From NCBI GenBank assembly GCA_020248985.1, contig JADCGL010000012.1, positions 1 through 64,000 of the forward strand: a stretch of 64,000 nucleotides of DNA, in the 5' to 3' direction. The notes below the pieces were generated by a model. It saw nothing but the letters and a program-made list of their open reading frames with translations. It did not search any database and had not been told where the DNA came from. This DNA comes from Telmatospirillum sp. Its GTDB lineage: Bacteria > Pseudomonadota > Alphaproteobacteria > CACIAM-22H2. A program made the translations under genes and the position numbers. Below are positions 32,238 through 41,847 of this stretch, in pieces; within the stretch, counting starts at the first letter, position 1, and the number at the start of each line of letters is the position of its first letter.

Positions 32238-33305
32238 ATGCTCGTTGTGCTCAGCCAATTCACGCATCCCGACGACCGGCTCGAACAGAAGCTGGCGCAA
32301 GGGCGCTGCGAACTCTACGTGCAGCCGGTCGCCGCAGCCGCGAAATCGCCGATCCCTGCGGCGATCCGCAAACGCGCCGATGCCGTGATCCACTATCCGG
32401 CCGGCACCGGCATCGAAGGGCGCCCGGCCGATTGGCCCAAGGTGCGCGCCGTGCTGCGCTCGGGCGTCGGGTTCGATTGCATCGACATTGCCGCTTGGGG
32501 CAAGCGCGGCGTTGCCGTCTACAACGTGCCGGACTACGGCACTTCGGAAGTCGCCGACCACGCGATCGCCTTGATGCTAGCCCTCACGCGCGGCACGGCG
32601 AGCTACCACGAGCTCTTGCGCACCGATGCAAGCGCCAACTGGCACCACGCCAAGGCGCCCGTGGTGCGCCGTCTGCGCGGTGCTACGTTCGGAGTGATTG
32701 GGCTTGGGCGCATCGGGCTTGCAGCCGCCTTGCGCGCGCGCAGCTTCGGCATGGACATCGCGTTCTACGATCCGTTTGCTTCCGCCGGCATCGAGATCTC
32801 CGTGGGTGCGCGCCGCGCCAAAACGCTCGGCGATCTGATGGCGACAAGCGACGTCGTCAGCGTGCACGCACCGGCCTCGCCCGAGACGGTCGGGCTCATC
32901 GGCAAAGCTGCCCTCGCGCGTGCCAAGAAGGGCCTCGTGATCGTCAACACCGCGCGCGGCGCCATCGTCGATCTCGATGCGCTCTACGATGCGCTGCGCA
33001 GCGGCCGCGTTGCCGCTGCCGGGCTCGACGTTCTGCCCGTCGAACCTGCCGACCCGTCGAACCGTCTGGTTCGCGCATGGATCAAGCGCGAAGCCTGGCT
33101 CGACGGCCGCCTTACGCTCAGTCCGCATGCCGCTTTCTACAGCCCTGCCTCGCTCGTCGATATGCGTTCGTTTTCGCTCGAGACGGTTCTTGCCCATCTC
33201 GAGACGGGTGCGAGCGCCAATTGCGTCAACGCCCAGCATCTGAAGACGCCGAAAATCCAAAAAACGGCTGCCAAAGCCGGAACCCGCAGAGGAGAAACGC
33301 CATGA
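32238..33305 (+). CDS. D-isomer-specific 2-hydroxyacid dehydrogenase (first copy)
   Basis: 355 residues. NAD-binding motif GVIGLGRIG, catalytic Arg in VNTARGAIVD and catalytic His in LSPHAAF are present. The position that is usually Glu in DVFExEP reads DVLPVEP, as in many phosphoglycerate-dehydrogenase-like family members. The start at ATG 32238 lies 8 bp after the fusion gene. The stop overlaps the DctP start as ATGA. It probably interconverts a 2-keto and a 2-hydroxy acid in the same pathway. Confidence 0.87.
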   Translation: MLVVLSQFTHPDDRLEQKLAQGRCELYVQPVAAAAKSPIPAAIRKRADAVIHYPAGTGIEGRPADWPKVRAVLRSGVGFDCIDIAAWGKRGVAVYNVPDYGTSEVADHAIALMLALTRGTASYHELLRTDASANWHHAKAPVVRRLRGATFGVIGLGRIGLAAALRARSFGMDIAFYDPFASAGIEISVGARRAKTLGDLMATSDVVSVHAPASPETVGLIGKAALARAKKGLVIVNTARGAIVDLDALYDALRSGRVAAAGLDVLPVEPADPSNRLVRAWIKREAWLDGRLTLSPHAAFYSPASLVDMRSFSLETVLAHLETGASANCVNAQHLKTPKIQKTAAKAGTRRGETP

Positions 33306-34321
33306 AAACGACAACGCTTGCGCTCGCAGCACTCTTTGCCGTCGGCCTCGCCGGTAACGCCGACGCCCAGCAGAAAACCACGCTTCGCTTTGCCATCGGC
33401 GCCCCCGACAGCCAGGGCGGCGAAATCCTCGGCATGAAGGCGCTCAAGGAATACGTGGAGTTCAAGAGCAAGGGGCAGCTCGAAATCCGCCTGTTCTTCA
33501 ACACGCTCGGCGGCAGCCTGCAGGTGACCGAGCAGGTCAAGAACGGCACGCTCGAAATGGCGCTGACCGACGACTCGGTGCTCGGCTCGTTCCACAAGCC
33601 GATGCAAGTCTTCCAGATCCCGTATCTGTTCCCCTCGTCGCCGGTCGCGTGGGAGTTCATGCAAGGCCCGTTCATGCGCGAAATGACCGAAGACATGCGC
33701 AAGGCGACAGGCATTCGCACGCTCACGCTTTCGGAGAACGGCTTCCGCAACCTCACCAACAACGTGCGCGAAATCAGGAATCCGGACGATCTCAAGGGCC
33801 TCAAGATGCGCACGATGCAGAGCCAGGTCTACGTGAACTTCATGCGCGCCTTCGGCGCTTCGGCGACGCCCATCTCGTTCCCCGAACTGATTCCGGCGCT
33901 GAAGCAGAACGTCGTCGACGGACAGGAGAACGCCGCCTCGACCGTGTGGGACGGCAAGCTCTACGAAGTGCAGAAGTTCATGAGCGTCAACGAGCACATC
34001 TTCGGCATGCATCTGGTCGTCATCAACGACCGGGTCTTCAACAGCCTGTCCGAAGACAACAAGCAGATCCTGCTCGACGGGGCGCGCATGCACACGGAAG
34101 TCGCCAACTCGCGCAAGGCGATGGACAATCTGCAGGGCATCGAAAAGATTCGCCAGGCGGGCGTGCGCGTCTATGTCAACTCGCCGTCGGAAAAAGAAGC
34201 CTTCCGCAAGACGAGCCAGCCCGCGGTCATCGAGTTCATCGCGTCGCAGACCAACAAAGAACTGATCGACCGCCTGCTCGTCGCGGTCGAGGAGACCAAG
34301 AAGCGCGTCTACAATTTCTGA
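33302..34321 (+). CDS. TRAP transporter solute-binding protein (DctP family)
   Basis: 339 residues with a Sec signal peptide (about 1-22, cleavage after ADA). The mature domain shows family segments TLRFAIGAP, GGSLQVTEQVKNGTLEMA, the Arg-containing GLKMRTMQSQVYVNFMRAFGASATPISF (the conserved Arg normally binds the substrate carboxylate) and VVDGQENA. It binds a carboxylated ligand in the periplasm for the DctQ-DctM permease that follows. It overlaps the dehydrogenase stop by ATGA. A strong stem-loop follows its stop codon. Confidence 0.92.
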   Translation: MKTTTLALAALFAVGLAGNADAQQKTTLRFAIGAPDSQGGEILGMKALKEYVEFKSKGQLEIRLFFNTLGGSLQVTEQVKNGTLEMALTDDSVLGSFHKPMQVFQIPYLFPSSPVAWEFMQGPFMREMTEDMRKATGIRTLTLSENGFRNLTNNVREIRNPDDLKGLKMRTMQSQVYVNFMRAFGASATPISFPELIPALKQNVVDGQENAASTVWDGKLYEVQKFMSVNEHIFGMHLVVINDRVFNSLSEDNKQILLDGARMHTEVANSRKAMDNLQGIEKIRQAGVRVYVNSPSEKEAFRKTSQPAVIEFIASQTNKELIDRLLVAVEETKKRVYNF

Positions 34322-34335
34322 ACCGCACGCTGCGT

Positions 34336-34362
34336 CGGCCGGGCCCGCGCAGGGCTCGGCCG
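34336..34362 (+). other. Intercistronic stem-loop after the TRAP binding-protein gene
   Basis: Arms CGGCCGGGCCC (34336-34346) and GGGCTCGGCCG (34352-34362) pair over 11 positions with one G-U, around the loop GCGCA. It begins 14 bases after the DctP stop. There is no U-tract, so it more likely stabilises the upstream mRNA or attenuates read-through than fully terminates. Confidence 0.5.
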
Positions 34363-34382
34363 CGAGGCGAAAGGCAAACCGC

Positions 34383-34865
34383 ATGGATAGGCTGCGCAAC
34401 GCGGTCGGGAAAATCGCCGCACTTTGCGACCACGCCACGGGCTGGCTGCTGCTGGCGCTCGTGGCCGTCAACGGTGCGAGCGTTTTCATGCGCTACGTCA
34501 TGAACGATTCGATTTCGTGGAGCGAGGAATCGATCCGGTATCTCGCGATCTGGATCACGTTTCTGGGCTCGGCCGCCGCAAGCTGGCACGACGAACATCT
34601 CGACATGAACCTGTTCGCCGAATTCGGCGGCCAAGCGTTCCAGTCGACGCATCGCTTTTTTCTGCATCTGCTCAACGTCGCTTTCGCCGTCATCCTCGCG
34701 TGGCAGGGCTGGATCTACTGCACGCTCAACGGCTCGCAGACCGCCCCGACCAGCGGCTTGCCGATGATCTATGTCTACGGCGCCATTGCAATCGGCGGCA
34801 TATTGCTGACGGTCGTGCATCTCACGAAAGCCGCCGACTGCCTGCTGTCGAGGCGCCGCGCATGA
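34383..34865 (+). CDS. TRAP transporter small permease (DctQ family)
   Basis: 160 residues with four predicted transmembrane helices (about 17-37, 48-65, 92-110, 128-148). The family motif SWSEESIRYLAIWITFLGSA spans the second helix. It is the inner-membrane small subunit that pairs with DctM. Its stop overlaps the DctM start as ATGA. A weak ribosome site (GAGGCGAAAGG) is upstream. Confidence 0.9.
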   Translation: MDRLRNAVGKIAALCDHATGWLLLALVAVNGASVFMRYVMNDSISWSEESIRYLAIWITFLGSAAASWHDEHLDMNLFAEFGGQAFQSTHRFFLHLLNVAFAVILAWQGWIYCTLNGSQTAPTSGLPMIYVYGAIAIGGILLTVVHLTKAADCLLSRRRA

Positions 34866-36136
34866 CGCCCATTCTGGTGACGCTGACCGTTCTCCTTTTT
34901 GCGGGCATGCCGGTTGCGTTCGCTTTCGGGCTCGCATCGGTCGTTGCCCTTCTCCTCGACAGTTCGTCGCTTCTGAACATTGCCTCGCGAATGTTCGCGG
35001 GCCTCGACAGTTTCGTGCTGCTGGCAGCGCCCTTCTACATTCTGGCCGGCGAGATCATGAATCGCGGCGGCATTTCCGCACGCCTCATCGATTTGTCGCG
35101 CGCCCTTGTCGGGCGGGTGCGCGGCGGCACGGCCTATGCCGCGATCTTCGCGGCGGTACTGTTTTCGGGTATTTCGGGCACCGCCGTCGCCGACATCGCG
35201 GCCCTGGGCCAGATATTCATCAACTCGATGCCGCGCGAGGGCTACAGCAAGGCGTTCGCCGCCGCCGTCGTGACGGCCGCCTCGGTGATCGGGCCAATCA
35301 TTCCGCCGTCCGTCATCATGGTGCTGTACGCGGCTGTGGCGGACATCTCGGTGCTCAATCTGTTTCTGGCGGGTATTGTGCCGGGGTTGCTGCTCGGCGT
35401 TGCGTGCGGCCTCGTGGTGTTCGTGCGCGGGCTCAAAGGCGGCCTGCCGATCTCGAATGTCGAGATCAAGCGGTCGGACTTGCCGCGCTTGGCGCGGGAC
35501 GGCTCGCTCGTGATGAGCCTGCCCGCCTTTATCGTCGTCGGCACTTTGTCCGGCGCCTTCACGCCGACCGAAGCGGGCGGCATTGCCGTCCTCTACGCGA
35601 TGTTCCTCGGCGTGTTCGTGTTCCGCAGCCTCGATTTCGCCTCGACCATGGAGGCAATGCGCAATGCGTCCCGCCTCACCGCCTCGCTGTTCCTGCTGAT
35701 CGCGACCGTCGAAATCGTCAACTACGTAATGATCATGGCCGGGATCGGCGAATGGACGGCGGGGCTCGCCAAAGCATTCGCAGGCCAGCCGCAGCTTTTC
35801 CTGATCGCCTGCGTCGTTTCGTTCCTGCTGATCGGGCTCGCCCTCGATGCAGGGCCGGCGTTGCTGCTGCTGGCGCCCTTCCTGCTGCCCGTGTCGCGCG
35901 AGATGGGCATCGACGACATCCATTTCTCGATCGTCATGATCGTCAGTTGCACGCTCGGCCTCATTTCGCCGCCGGTCGGCATCTGCCTGTTCGTTGCCTG
36001 CAAGATCGGCAACATCACACTGCGCCAGCTGTGGCACGAGTTGCGCTGGTTCTTCTATGCGCAGATCGGCCTCATCATGGTGCTTGTGTTCTTTCCGATC
36101 CTGTCGACGGGGGTGCCGCGATGGCTGCGGGGATGA
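34862..36136 (+). CDS. TRAP transporter large permease (DctM family)
   Basis: 424 residues with about 12 hydrophobic segments. Family motifs include LLAAPFYILAGEIMNRGG, GISGTAVADIAALG, ASVIGPIIPPSVIMVLY, GAFTPTEAGG and LGLISPPVGICLFVACKI. It is the ion-coupled importer channel of the TRAP system with the preceding DctP and DctQ. Its 3' end overlaps the dehydratase-family gene. Confidence 0.93.
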   Translation: MTPILVTLTVLLFAGMPVAFAFGLASVVALLLDSSSLLNIASRMFAGLDSFVLLAAPFYILAGEIMNRGGISARLIDLSRALVGRVRGGTAYAAIFAAVLFSGISGTAVADIAALGQIFINSMPREGYSKAFAAAVVTAASVIGPIIPPSVIMVLYAAVADISVLNLFLAGIVPGLLLGVACGLVVFVRGLKGGLPISNVEIKRSDLPRLARDGSLVMSLPAFIVVGTLSGAFTPTEAGGIAVLYAMFLGVFVFRSLDFASTMEAMRNASRLTASLFLLIATVEIVNYVMIMAGIGEWTAGLAKAFAGQPQLFLIACVVSFLLIGLALDAGPALLLLAPFLLPVSREMGIDDIHFSIVMIVSCTLGLISPPVGICLFVACKIGNITLRQLWHELRWFFYAQIGLIMVLVFFPILSTGVPRWLRG

Positions 36137-37311
36137 AGCTCGAAACGCAAGCCACGCGGCGCGCCTGCCGCATCGTGCGTATCACGAGCTACGTCGTGGG
36201 CATGCGCTGGCGCAATTGCGTGTTCGCCCATGTCGAGACCGACGACGGAATTTGCGGTATTGGCGAAGGCTCGCTCGAATACCAGCCGCAGGCGGTTGCG
36301 GCCGCGATCGACCAGCTTGCGCATCGCTACATGATCGGCGCGTCGGCCTTTTCGATCGAGCGCCTTTGCACCGACATACGGCGCAACGAGTTCATGCAAG
36401 GCCCCATCCTCAACAGCGCCATTGCCGCCATCGAGACGGCGATGTGGGACATCGTCGGCAAAGCTCTCGACCGGCCGATCTACGATCTGCTCGGCGGGCG
36501 CATGTACGAACGCCTGCCGGCCTACGCCAACGCCTGGTACGGCCAGGCAACCACGCCGGCCGAGATGGAAAAAGCGGCCGCCGCCGTCGCAGCCAAGGGC
36601 TATCGCGGCCTCAAATTCGACCCGTTCGGCGATAGCGGACGCGATCCCGCAGCTGTCGACATCCGCAAAGCGCTCGATCTCGTCGCCGCCGTGCGCCAGG
36701 GCGTGGGCCCGGATGTCGATATGCTGATCGACGCGCACGGACGTTTCAGCGTCGGTGCGGCGATCGATGTGTGCCGCAAACTCGAACCATTCGGACTCTA
36801 TTGGATGGAAGAGCCGGTCGATGCCGACAATCACGGCGCCTTGGCCGCCGTCGGCCGAGCCATCCCGCAGCGCCTGGCAACCGGCGAGCGCTGCACCAGC
36901 CGCTATCTGCTGCAGTCACTGCTGAGCACAAACGAGATCGACGTGCTGCAGCCCGATCTCATCCATGTCGGCGGCATTCTCGAAGGCAAGAAAATCGCCG
37001 CGATCGCGGATGCGGCCTATATCCCGGTCTCGTTCCACAATCCGTTCGGGCCGGTCGCGACGGCTGCTGCGATCCAGCTCGATGCGTGCACGTCGAACTT
37101 CGTGATGCAGGAGAGTTTCTGCGAATACGACGTGCCGATGCGCTTCGACCTGCTCGACCATGCGCCCCGGCCCGTCGGCGGGCACTACGACATCCCGGAA
37201 CGGCCGGGCCTCGGTGTCGGCGAGTTCCGGCCGGACGTGGCGTTAGCGCATCCGTTCGACCGCGACGCGTTCCTGCCGCTGTTCCGCAGCGGCTGGGCAA
37301 CGCGGTTCTGA
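36133..37311 (+). CDS. Enolase-superfamily sugar-acid dehydratase (mandelate racemase family)
   Basis: 392 residues. The capping domain is followed by a TIM barrel with metal ligands in LIDAHGRF (Asp), WMEEPVD (Glu) and ATGERC (Glu), and a late catalytic His in SFHNPFGPVATAAA. The second-strand base is in RGLKFDPFG. This pattern (DxHGR, EEP, GER, HNPxGP) is that of galactonate/gluconate-type acid-sugar dehydratases, which make 2-keto-3-deoxy acids. ATG 36133 overlaps the DctM stop as ATGA. ATG 36121 would add four residues. It probably acts on the compound imported by the TRAP transporter. Confidence 0.87.
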   Translation: MKLETQATRRACRIVRITSYVVGMRWRNCVFAHVETDDGICGIGEGSLEYQPQAVAAAIDQLAHRYMIGASAFSIERLCTDIRRNEFMQGPILNSAIAAIETAMWDIVGKALDRPIYDLLGGRMYERLPAYANAWYGQATTPAEMEKAAAAVAAKGYRGLKFDPFGDSGRDPAAVDIRKALDLVAAVRQGVGPDVDMLIDAHGRFSVGAAIDVCRKLEPFGLYWMEEPVDADNHGALAAVGRAIPQRLATGERCTSRYLLQSLLSTNEIDVLQPDLIHVGGILEGKKIAAIADAAYIPVSFHNPFGPVATAAAIQLDACTSNFVMQESFCEYDVPMRFDLLDHAPRPVGGHYDIPERPGLGVGEFRPDVALAHPFDRDAFLPLFRSGWATRF

Positions 37312-37318
37312 GGCGGCG

Positions 37319-38374
37319 ATGCGCCGGCCTCTGCGCATCGTTGCAAGCGGCGACTATCTGCACACGATCGGCCGCGATGCGCCGGCCGATCTTGGCTTCG
37401 GCGTGTTCGATCCTGCCCGCTTCGATCTTGCTCTGCTGCCGGCAGCCCCGCAGACCGAAGCCGTGCCGGCATCAGCACTTGCAAATGCCGACGTGCTGCT
37501 GATGCTGGGCCAGTATCTGCCCGAAGCATCGATCGCGACCGCAGCCGCGACATTGACGGTGGTCGCACGCGCCGGCGTTGGTATCGACAAGATCGACGTC
37601 GACGCCCTCACGCGCCACGGCATCCTGCTGTTCAACGTGCCCGATGCACTCACACAAGGCACGGCCGCCGGCGCGTTGGCGCTGATGCTGGCCGCGTCGC
37701 GCCACATCGTCGCCATGGACCGGTTGACGCGCGAGGGCCGCTGGGACGACCGCCAGTACCATCGCGGCCGCGAGATCTACGGCAAGACGCTCGGCGTGAT
37801 CGGGCCGGGCCGCATCGGGGCCGAACTCGTGCGGCTCGTGGCCCCGTTCGGCATGCGCTGCCTCGCCTATTCGCCGCGCCTGACGCAGGAACGCGCGCAG
37901 CGCATGGGGGCCGAGGCGGTACTGCTCGACCGCCTGCTGCAGGAAAGCCATTTCGTGGTCATCTGCGCGCCGTTGACGGACGAAACACGCGGCATGGTCG
38001 GTGCGCGCGAACTCGGCTTGATGCGGCGCGACGGCGTGCTGGTCAATGTCGGGCGCGGCCCGATCATCGATCAAACGGCGCTTGCGCACGCGCTTGCCGA
38101 GCGCCGCATTGCCGCAGCGGCCCTCGACGTGTTCGATCCACAACCCTTTGCCGCCGACGATCTGCTCGCCCGCCTCGACAATGTGGTGCTCTCGCCGCAT
38201 GCGATTTGCGATACCTACGAGTTGCGCACCGACGTTCTTGCCGCGATCGCGCGAGAGCTTTCCGCCTTCGCCGAAGGCGCGCTGCCGTCTAATTGCGTGA
38301 ACCCCGCCGTCGTCGAGTCAGCACGATTCCAAGCCAAACGCACCCGTCTGATTCAGGCCATGCAACGATCGTAG
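37319..38374 (+). CDS. D-isomer-specific 2-hydroxyacid dehydrogenase (second copy)
   Basis: 351 residues. NAD-binding motif GVIGPGRIGAELV, catalytic Arg in VNVGRGPIID, DVFDPQPF (Asp where Glu is usual) and His in LSPHAICDT. It is only distantly similar to the copy at 32238-33305, so it is not a recent duplicate. Substrates of the two may differ (for example glyoxylate/hydroxypyruvate versus a longer keto acid). It is the last gene of the catabolic operon, 7 bp after the dehydratase and convergent with kdpE 21 bp away. Confidence 0.86.
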   Translation: MRRPLRIVASGDYLHTIGRDAPADLGFGVFDPARFDLALLPAAPQTEAVPASALANADVLLMLGQYLPEASIATAAATLTVVARAGVGIDKIDVDALTRHGILLFNVPDALTQGTAAGALALMLAASRHIVAMDRLTREGRWDDRQYHRGREIYGKTLGVIGPGRIGAELVRLVAPFGMRCLAYSPRLTQERAQRMGAEAVLLDRLLQESHFVVICAPLTDETRGMVGARELGLMRRDGVLVNVGRGPIIDQTALAHALAERRIAAAALDVFDPQPFAADDLLARLDNVVLSPHAICDTYELRTDVLAAIARELSAFAEGALPSNCVNPAVVESARFQAKRTRLIQAMQRS

Positions 38375-38395
38375 CTAGACGCAGTTCGTGCCGCC

Positions 38396-39085
38396 TCAAT
38401 CCGGCGAGCGCAGCCGATAGCCGATGCCGGTTTCAGTCAGAATATACTGGGCGCGGTCGGGGTCCGGTTCGATCTTCTGGCGCAGCTGGCGCACATAGAC
38501 GCGCAGATACTGCGCGTCAGTGAACTCGTCCCACAGTTCGCCGAGCAGAAATCGATGCGTGAGAACCTTGCCCGCATGCTGCACCAGCACGCGCAGCAGA
38601 TCGTATTCCTTGGGCGACAGCTTGACCTCGTTCTCACCGACTTTAACGATCCGGCGCACGAGATCGACCGACAATTCGCCCACCTTAAAGATCGGTCGCT
38701 CGCCGCTGCTTTGCAGTTGGTGGCGCAAGGCGGCGCGCAGGCGCGCGAGCAGCTCGCCCATGCCGAACGGTTTCGTCACGTAATCGTCCGCGCCGAGATC
38801 GAGGGCGCGTACCTTGCCCTCTTCGTCGCCCCGGCTCGACAGCACGACAACGGCGACCCGCTCGTCGCGCGCGCGGATCGCCTGCAGCAGATCGTGCCCC
38901 GGAATGTCGGGCAAGCCCAGATCCAGAATCACCAGATCTGGTCCGGCGCTCAAGAGTTCGAGTGCCGTCTTGCCGTTCGGCGCTTCGAGGATCTGGTAGC
39001 CTTCCGCACTCAAACCCATCCGCAGCAATTTTCGGATCGGCGGTTCGTCGTCGATCACCAGTATCTTGAGACCGCCCGGATTCAT
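38396..39085 (-). CDS. kdpE: KdpE response regulator
   Basis: 229 residues of the OmpR/PhoB class. The receiver domain has acidic pocket DDE, phospho-acceptor Asp in VILDLGLPD and Lys in VTKPF. The C-terminal winged helix contains LSPKEYDLLRVLVQHAG and a recognition region YLRVYVRQLRQKIE, then GIGYRL. It activates the kdp operon under potassium limitation. The start overlaps the kdpD stop as ATGA, and it is the last gene of the kdp transcript. Confidence 0.94.
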   Translation of the reverse strand: MNPGGLKILVIDDEPPIRKLLRMGLSAEGYQILEAPNGKTALELLSAGPDLVILDLGLPDIPGHDLLQAIRARDERVAVVVLSSRGDEEGKVRALDLGADDYVTKPFGMGELLARLRAALRHQLQSSGERPIFKVGELSVDLVRRIVKVGENEVKLSPKEYDLLRVLVQHAGKVLTHRFLLGELWDEFTDAQYLRVYVRQLRQKIEPDPDRAQYILTETGIGYRLRSPD

Positions 39086-41805
39086 GCCGTTGCATCCTGT
39101 CTTTGGCCGTCAGTGCGCAACGGCATGCGCAGCGTGAACACGGCCCCGGACCGATCCGACCGGTTCGACGCCGCGATCGTGCCGCGCATGGCTTCGACGA
39201 AACCGCGTGCGATGGCGAGACCCAGTCCCGTCCCCGCCCGCACGCGGTCGCCCTTCTGGACCCTGAAAAACTTGTCGAAGATATGCTCGATATCGCCCCC
39301 CGGAATGCCTTCGCCCTCGTCGGCAAGCTGCAGGCATACCGAGCCCCCCTCGCGCCAGCCGCGGATAGAAATCGTGGTGTTTGCGGGCGCGTATTTGGCG
39401 GCATTGTCGAGCAGATTGAAAATGACTTGCTCGAACAGCACCGCGTCGAGATCGACCATCGGAAGTTCGTTGTCGAGCATGACGGCAATGCGATGATGGG
39501 TGAGAATCTTGCCCGCTCGACGAACCGCGCTGCGCACGACCTCGCTTACATCGTGCGGCGCCAGATTGGGCATGACGGCACCGGATTCGAGCTTGGTCAT
39601 GTCGAGAAGATTGGCGATGAAGCGGTTCAGCCGCTCGGACTCGTCGATCACTGTCGCAAGCAGTTCCACTTTTTCGGCCTCGCTCAGCTTCGAGGACATG
39701 TCGCGCAGCGTGCTTGCCGCCCCAAGAACGGCCGCGAGCGGCGTTTTGAGGTCGTGGGAAATCGAGGTCAGCAATGCCGCCCGCAATTTGTCGGCCGCAA
39801 GCGTGCGCTGCACCTGATCCATGTCTTCGACAAGATGCACGCGCTCGATTGCGATCGCCCCCTGGTCCATCAGCGCGTCGAGCAACCGGCGCTGGTCCGG
39901 GGTCAAAATCGGCCCCGGCTTGTCGCTGTCGATGCCGACCACGCCGATGGCGCTGCGCCCCGTGCGCATCGGCAGGAACAGCCGCTTGGTTCCCGGCAGC
40001 GTGTCCGACGCGCGGCCCGCCGGCCGGTTGTTCTCCCATGCCCATTTTGCGGCGGCGAGGTCGCCGTCTTCGAAATGGTCTTCGGGCGGATAGCCCATGC
40101 GCACGGCCAAGGCGCCGTTTTTCGGCAGCAGCACCACGACCCGCACCTTCAGCATCATCGCCGTCTGGTAGACAGTTGCCCACAGCACGTCGTCGAGCGT
40201 GCCAACGCCCGCAAGCTTGCGGCTGAACGCGTAGAGCGCTTCGGCAGTGCGCGCCCGGTCGCGCGCCGCCACGGCTTGCGTGCGCACGCGCGCTGCGAGG
40301 TTCGAAACAGCAACGGAGATGACGACAAAAAAGAAGAAGGCCGCAATGTTCGTCGGGTCGGAGATCGTGAAGGTATAAAGCGGCGGCAGAAAAAAGAAAT
40401 TGTAGCAAAGCGACGCAAGGAGGCTCGCGAAGATCGACGGCGGCAAACCGTAGCGCACCGCAACACCTACAATCGCGGTCAAAAAAACTAGGTCGATATT
40501 TTCGATTCCGAGAATTGGATGGATCGCCATGCCGAGGCCAAGGGCGGCCATCACGACCGCCGCCGCGACGAAAAACGGTTTGGGATCGAATGCTTCGCCA
40601 GACGGTGCCGTGCGCACGGTCTTTTTAGGAATCCGCTCGCCCGGCACATCGTCGCCGGCAATCACGTTGACGCTGATGTTTCCCGACAGGCGTACGAGGT
40701 CGTGCACGATCGACCCGTGCAGCATCTCGAACCAGCGCGGCCGGGTCGACTTGCCGATGACGATCTGCGTCACGTTGTTTGCCCGCGCATAGCGCACAAT
40801 CTCGGTCGCGAGGCCACCTTCTCCGCCCGGAATCGTCACCGCCTCACCGCCAAGCGCTTGACAGAGCCGCAGCGTGTCGGCGACCCGGTCCCGCTCCTCC
40901 TCGCTCAAGCGCAGACTCCGTCGGCCCTCGATGCTGAGCCCGATCCAGGGACCATGCAGACGGTCCGCCAACCGCTTGGCGTAGCGCACGAGCCCGGCCG
41001 AGCGCGGATCCTCGCTGATGCAGACGAGCACGCGCTCGCCCGCCGCCCACGGCCCCGCGATCGCCTGGGCCTGCATCTGTGCGACAAGCTGCTTGTCGAC
41101 ACGTTCGGCCGTTCGCCGCAAGGCGATCTCCCGCAAGGCCGTGAGATTGCTCGGCGAGAAATAATGCACGAGCGCGCGCTCGGCTTGAGCCGTGACGTAG
41201 ATCTTGCCGTCTTTCAGGCGGCGGATGAGGTCGTCCGGCGTGAGATCGACGAGTTCGATCGCGTCGGCGCGGTCGAACACGGAATCGGGCAGCGTTTCGC
41301 GCACGCGTACATGCGTGATCTGCGCGATCACGTCGTTCAGGCTTTCGATGTGCTGAATATTGACGGTGGTATAGACGTCGATTCCGCGGCTCAGCAGTTC
41401 CTCGACATCCATGTGCCGTTTGGGATGCCGACTGCCCGGCACGTTCGTGTGCGCGAGCTCATCGACCAGCACGATGCGCGGGCGACGGGCGAGGATCGCG
41501 TCGAGATCCATTTCCTCGAGCGATTGGCCTTTGTAGTCGATACGGCGCCGCGGCACGATCTCGAGCCCGTCGAGCAGCGCATGCGTCTCGGCGCGTCCGT
41601 GGGTTTCGACAATTCCAACGACCACGTTTTCGCCGTCGCGCAGACGCGCGCGCGCCTGCTGCAGCATCTCGTAGGTCTTGCCCACGCCGGGTGCGGCACC
41701 CACGAAGATCTTGAGTTTGCCCGCCGCACTCGTCTCGCGCCGGGCCGCGGCCAGCAAAGCATCAGGCGAGGGCCGATAGTCGCCGTTTCGGTGGTCGTTC
41801 GCCAT
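39082..41805 (-). CDS. kdpD: KdpD sensor histidine kinase
   Basis: 907 residues. The N-terminal KdpD domain has Walker A GAAPGVGKT (about 37-45) and VLVDELAHTNVPGSRH. A UspA-like domain follows (about 250-370). Four transmembrane helices of the DUF4118 region lie at about 400-500. Then come a GAF-like domain, HisKA with ISHDLKTPLAAVLG, and a HATPase with LDNAAKYAP and GTGLGLAIARG. It is the membrane potassium/turgor sensor that phosphorylates KdpE. It lies 42 bp behind kdpC. Full family length. Confidence 0.95.
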   Translation of the reverse strand: MANDHRNGDYRPSPDALLAAARRETSAAGKLKIFVGAAPGVGKTYEMLQQARARLRDGENVVVGIVETHGRAETHALLDGLEIVPRRRIDYKGQSLEEMDLDAILARRPRIVLVDELAHTNVPGSRHPKRHMDVEELLSRGIDVYTTVNIQHIESLNDVIAQITHVRVRETLPDSVFDRADAIELVDLTPDDLIRRLKDGKIYVTAQAERALVHYFSPSNLTALREIALRRTAERVDKQLVAQMQAQAIAGPWAAGERVLVCISEDPRSAGLVRYAKRLADRLHGPWIGLSIEGRRSLRLSEEERDRVADTLRLCQALGGEAVTIPGGEGGLATEIVRYARANNVTQIVIGKSTRPRWFEMLHGSIVHDLVRLSGNISVNVIAGDDVPGERIPKKTVRTAPSGEAFDPKPFFVAAAVVMAALGLGMAIHPILGIENIDLVFLTAIVGVAVRYGLPPSIFASLLASLCYNFFFLPPLYTFTISDPTNIAAFFFFVVISVAVSNLAARVRTQAVAARDRARTAEALYAFSRKLAGVGTLDDVLWATVYQTAMMLKVRVVVLLPKNGALAVRMGYPPEDHFEDGDLAAAKWAWENNRPAGRASDTLPGTKRLFLPMRTGRSAIGVVGIDSDKPGPILTPDQRRLLDALMDQGAIAIERVHLVEDMDQVQRTLAADKLRAALLTSISHDLKTPLAAVLGAASTLRDMSSKLSEAEKVELLATVIDESERLNRFIANLLDMTKLESGAVMPNLAPHDVSEVVRSAVRRAGKILTHHRIAVMLDNELPMVDLDAVLFEQVIFNLLDNAAKYAPANTTISIRGWREGGSVCLQLADEGEGIPGGDIEHIFDKFFRVQKGDRVRAGTGLGLAIARGFVEAMRGTIAASNRSDRSGAVFTLRMPLRTDGQRQDATA

Positions 41806-41847
41806 CTGCCGTCAACGTCCTCGAATGGCCCCCCAAGCGCTGTCAGG

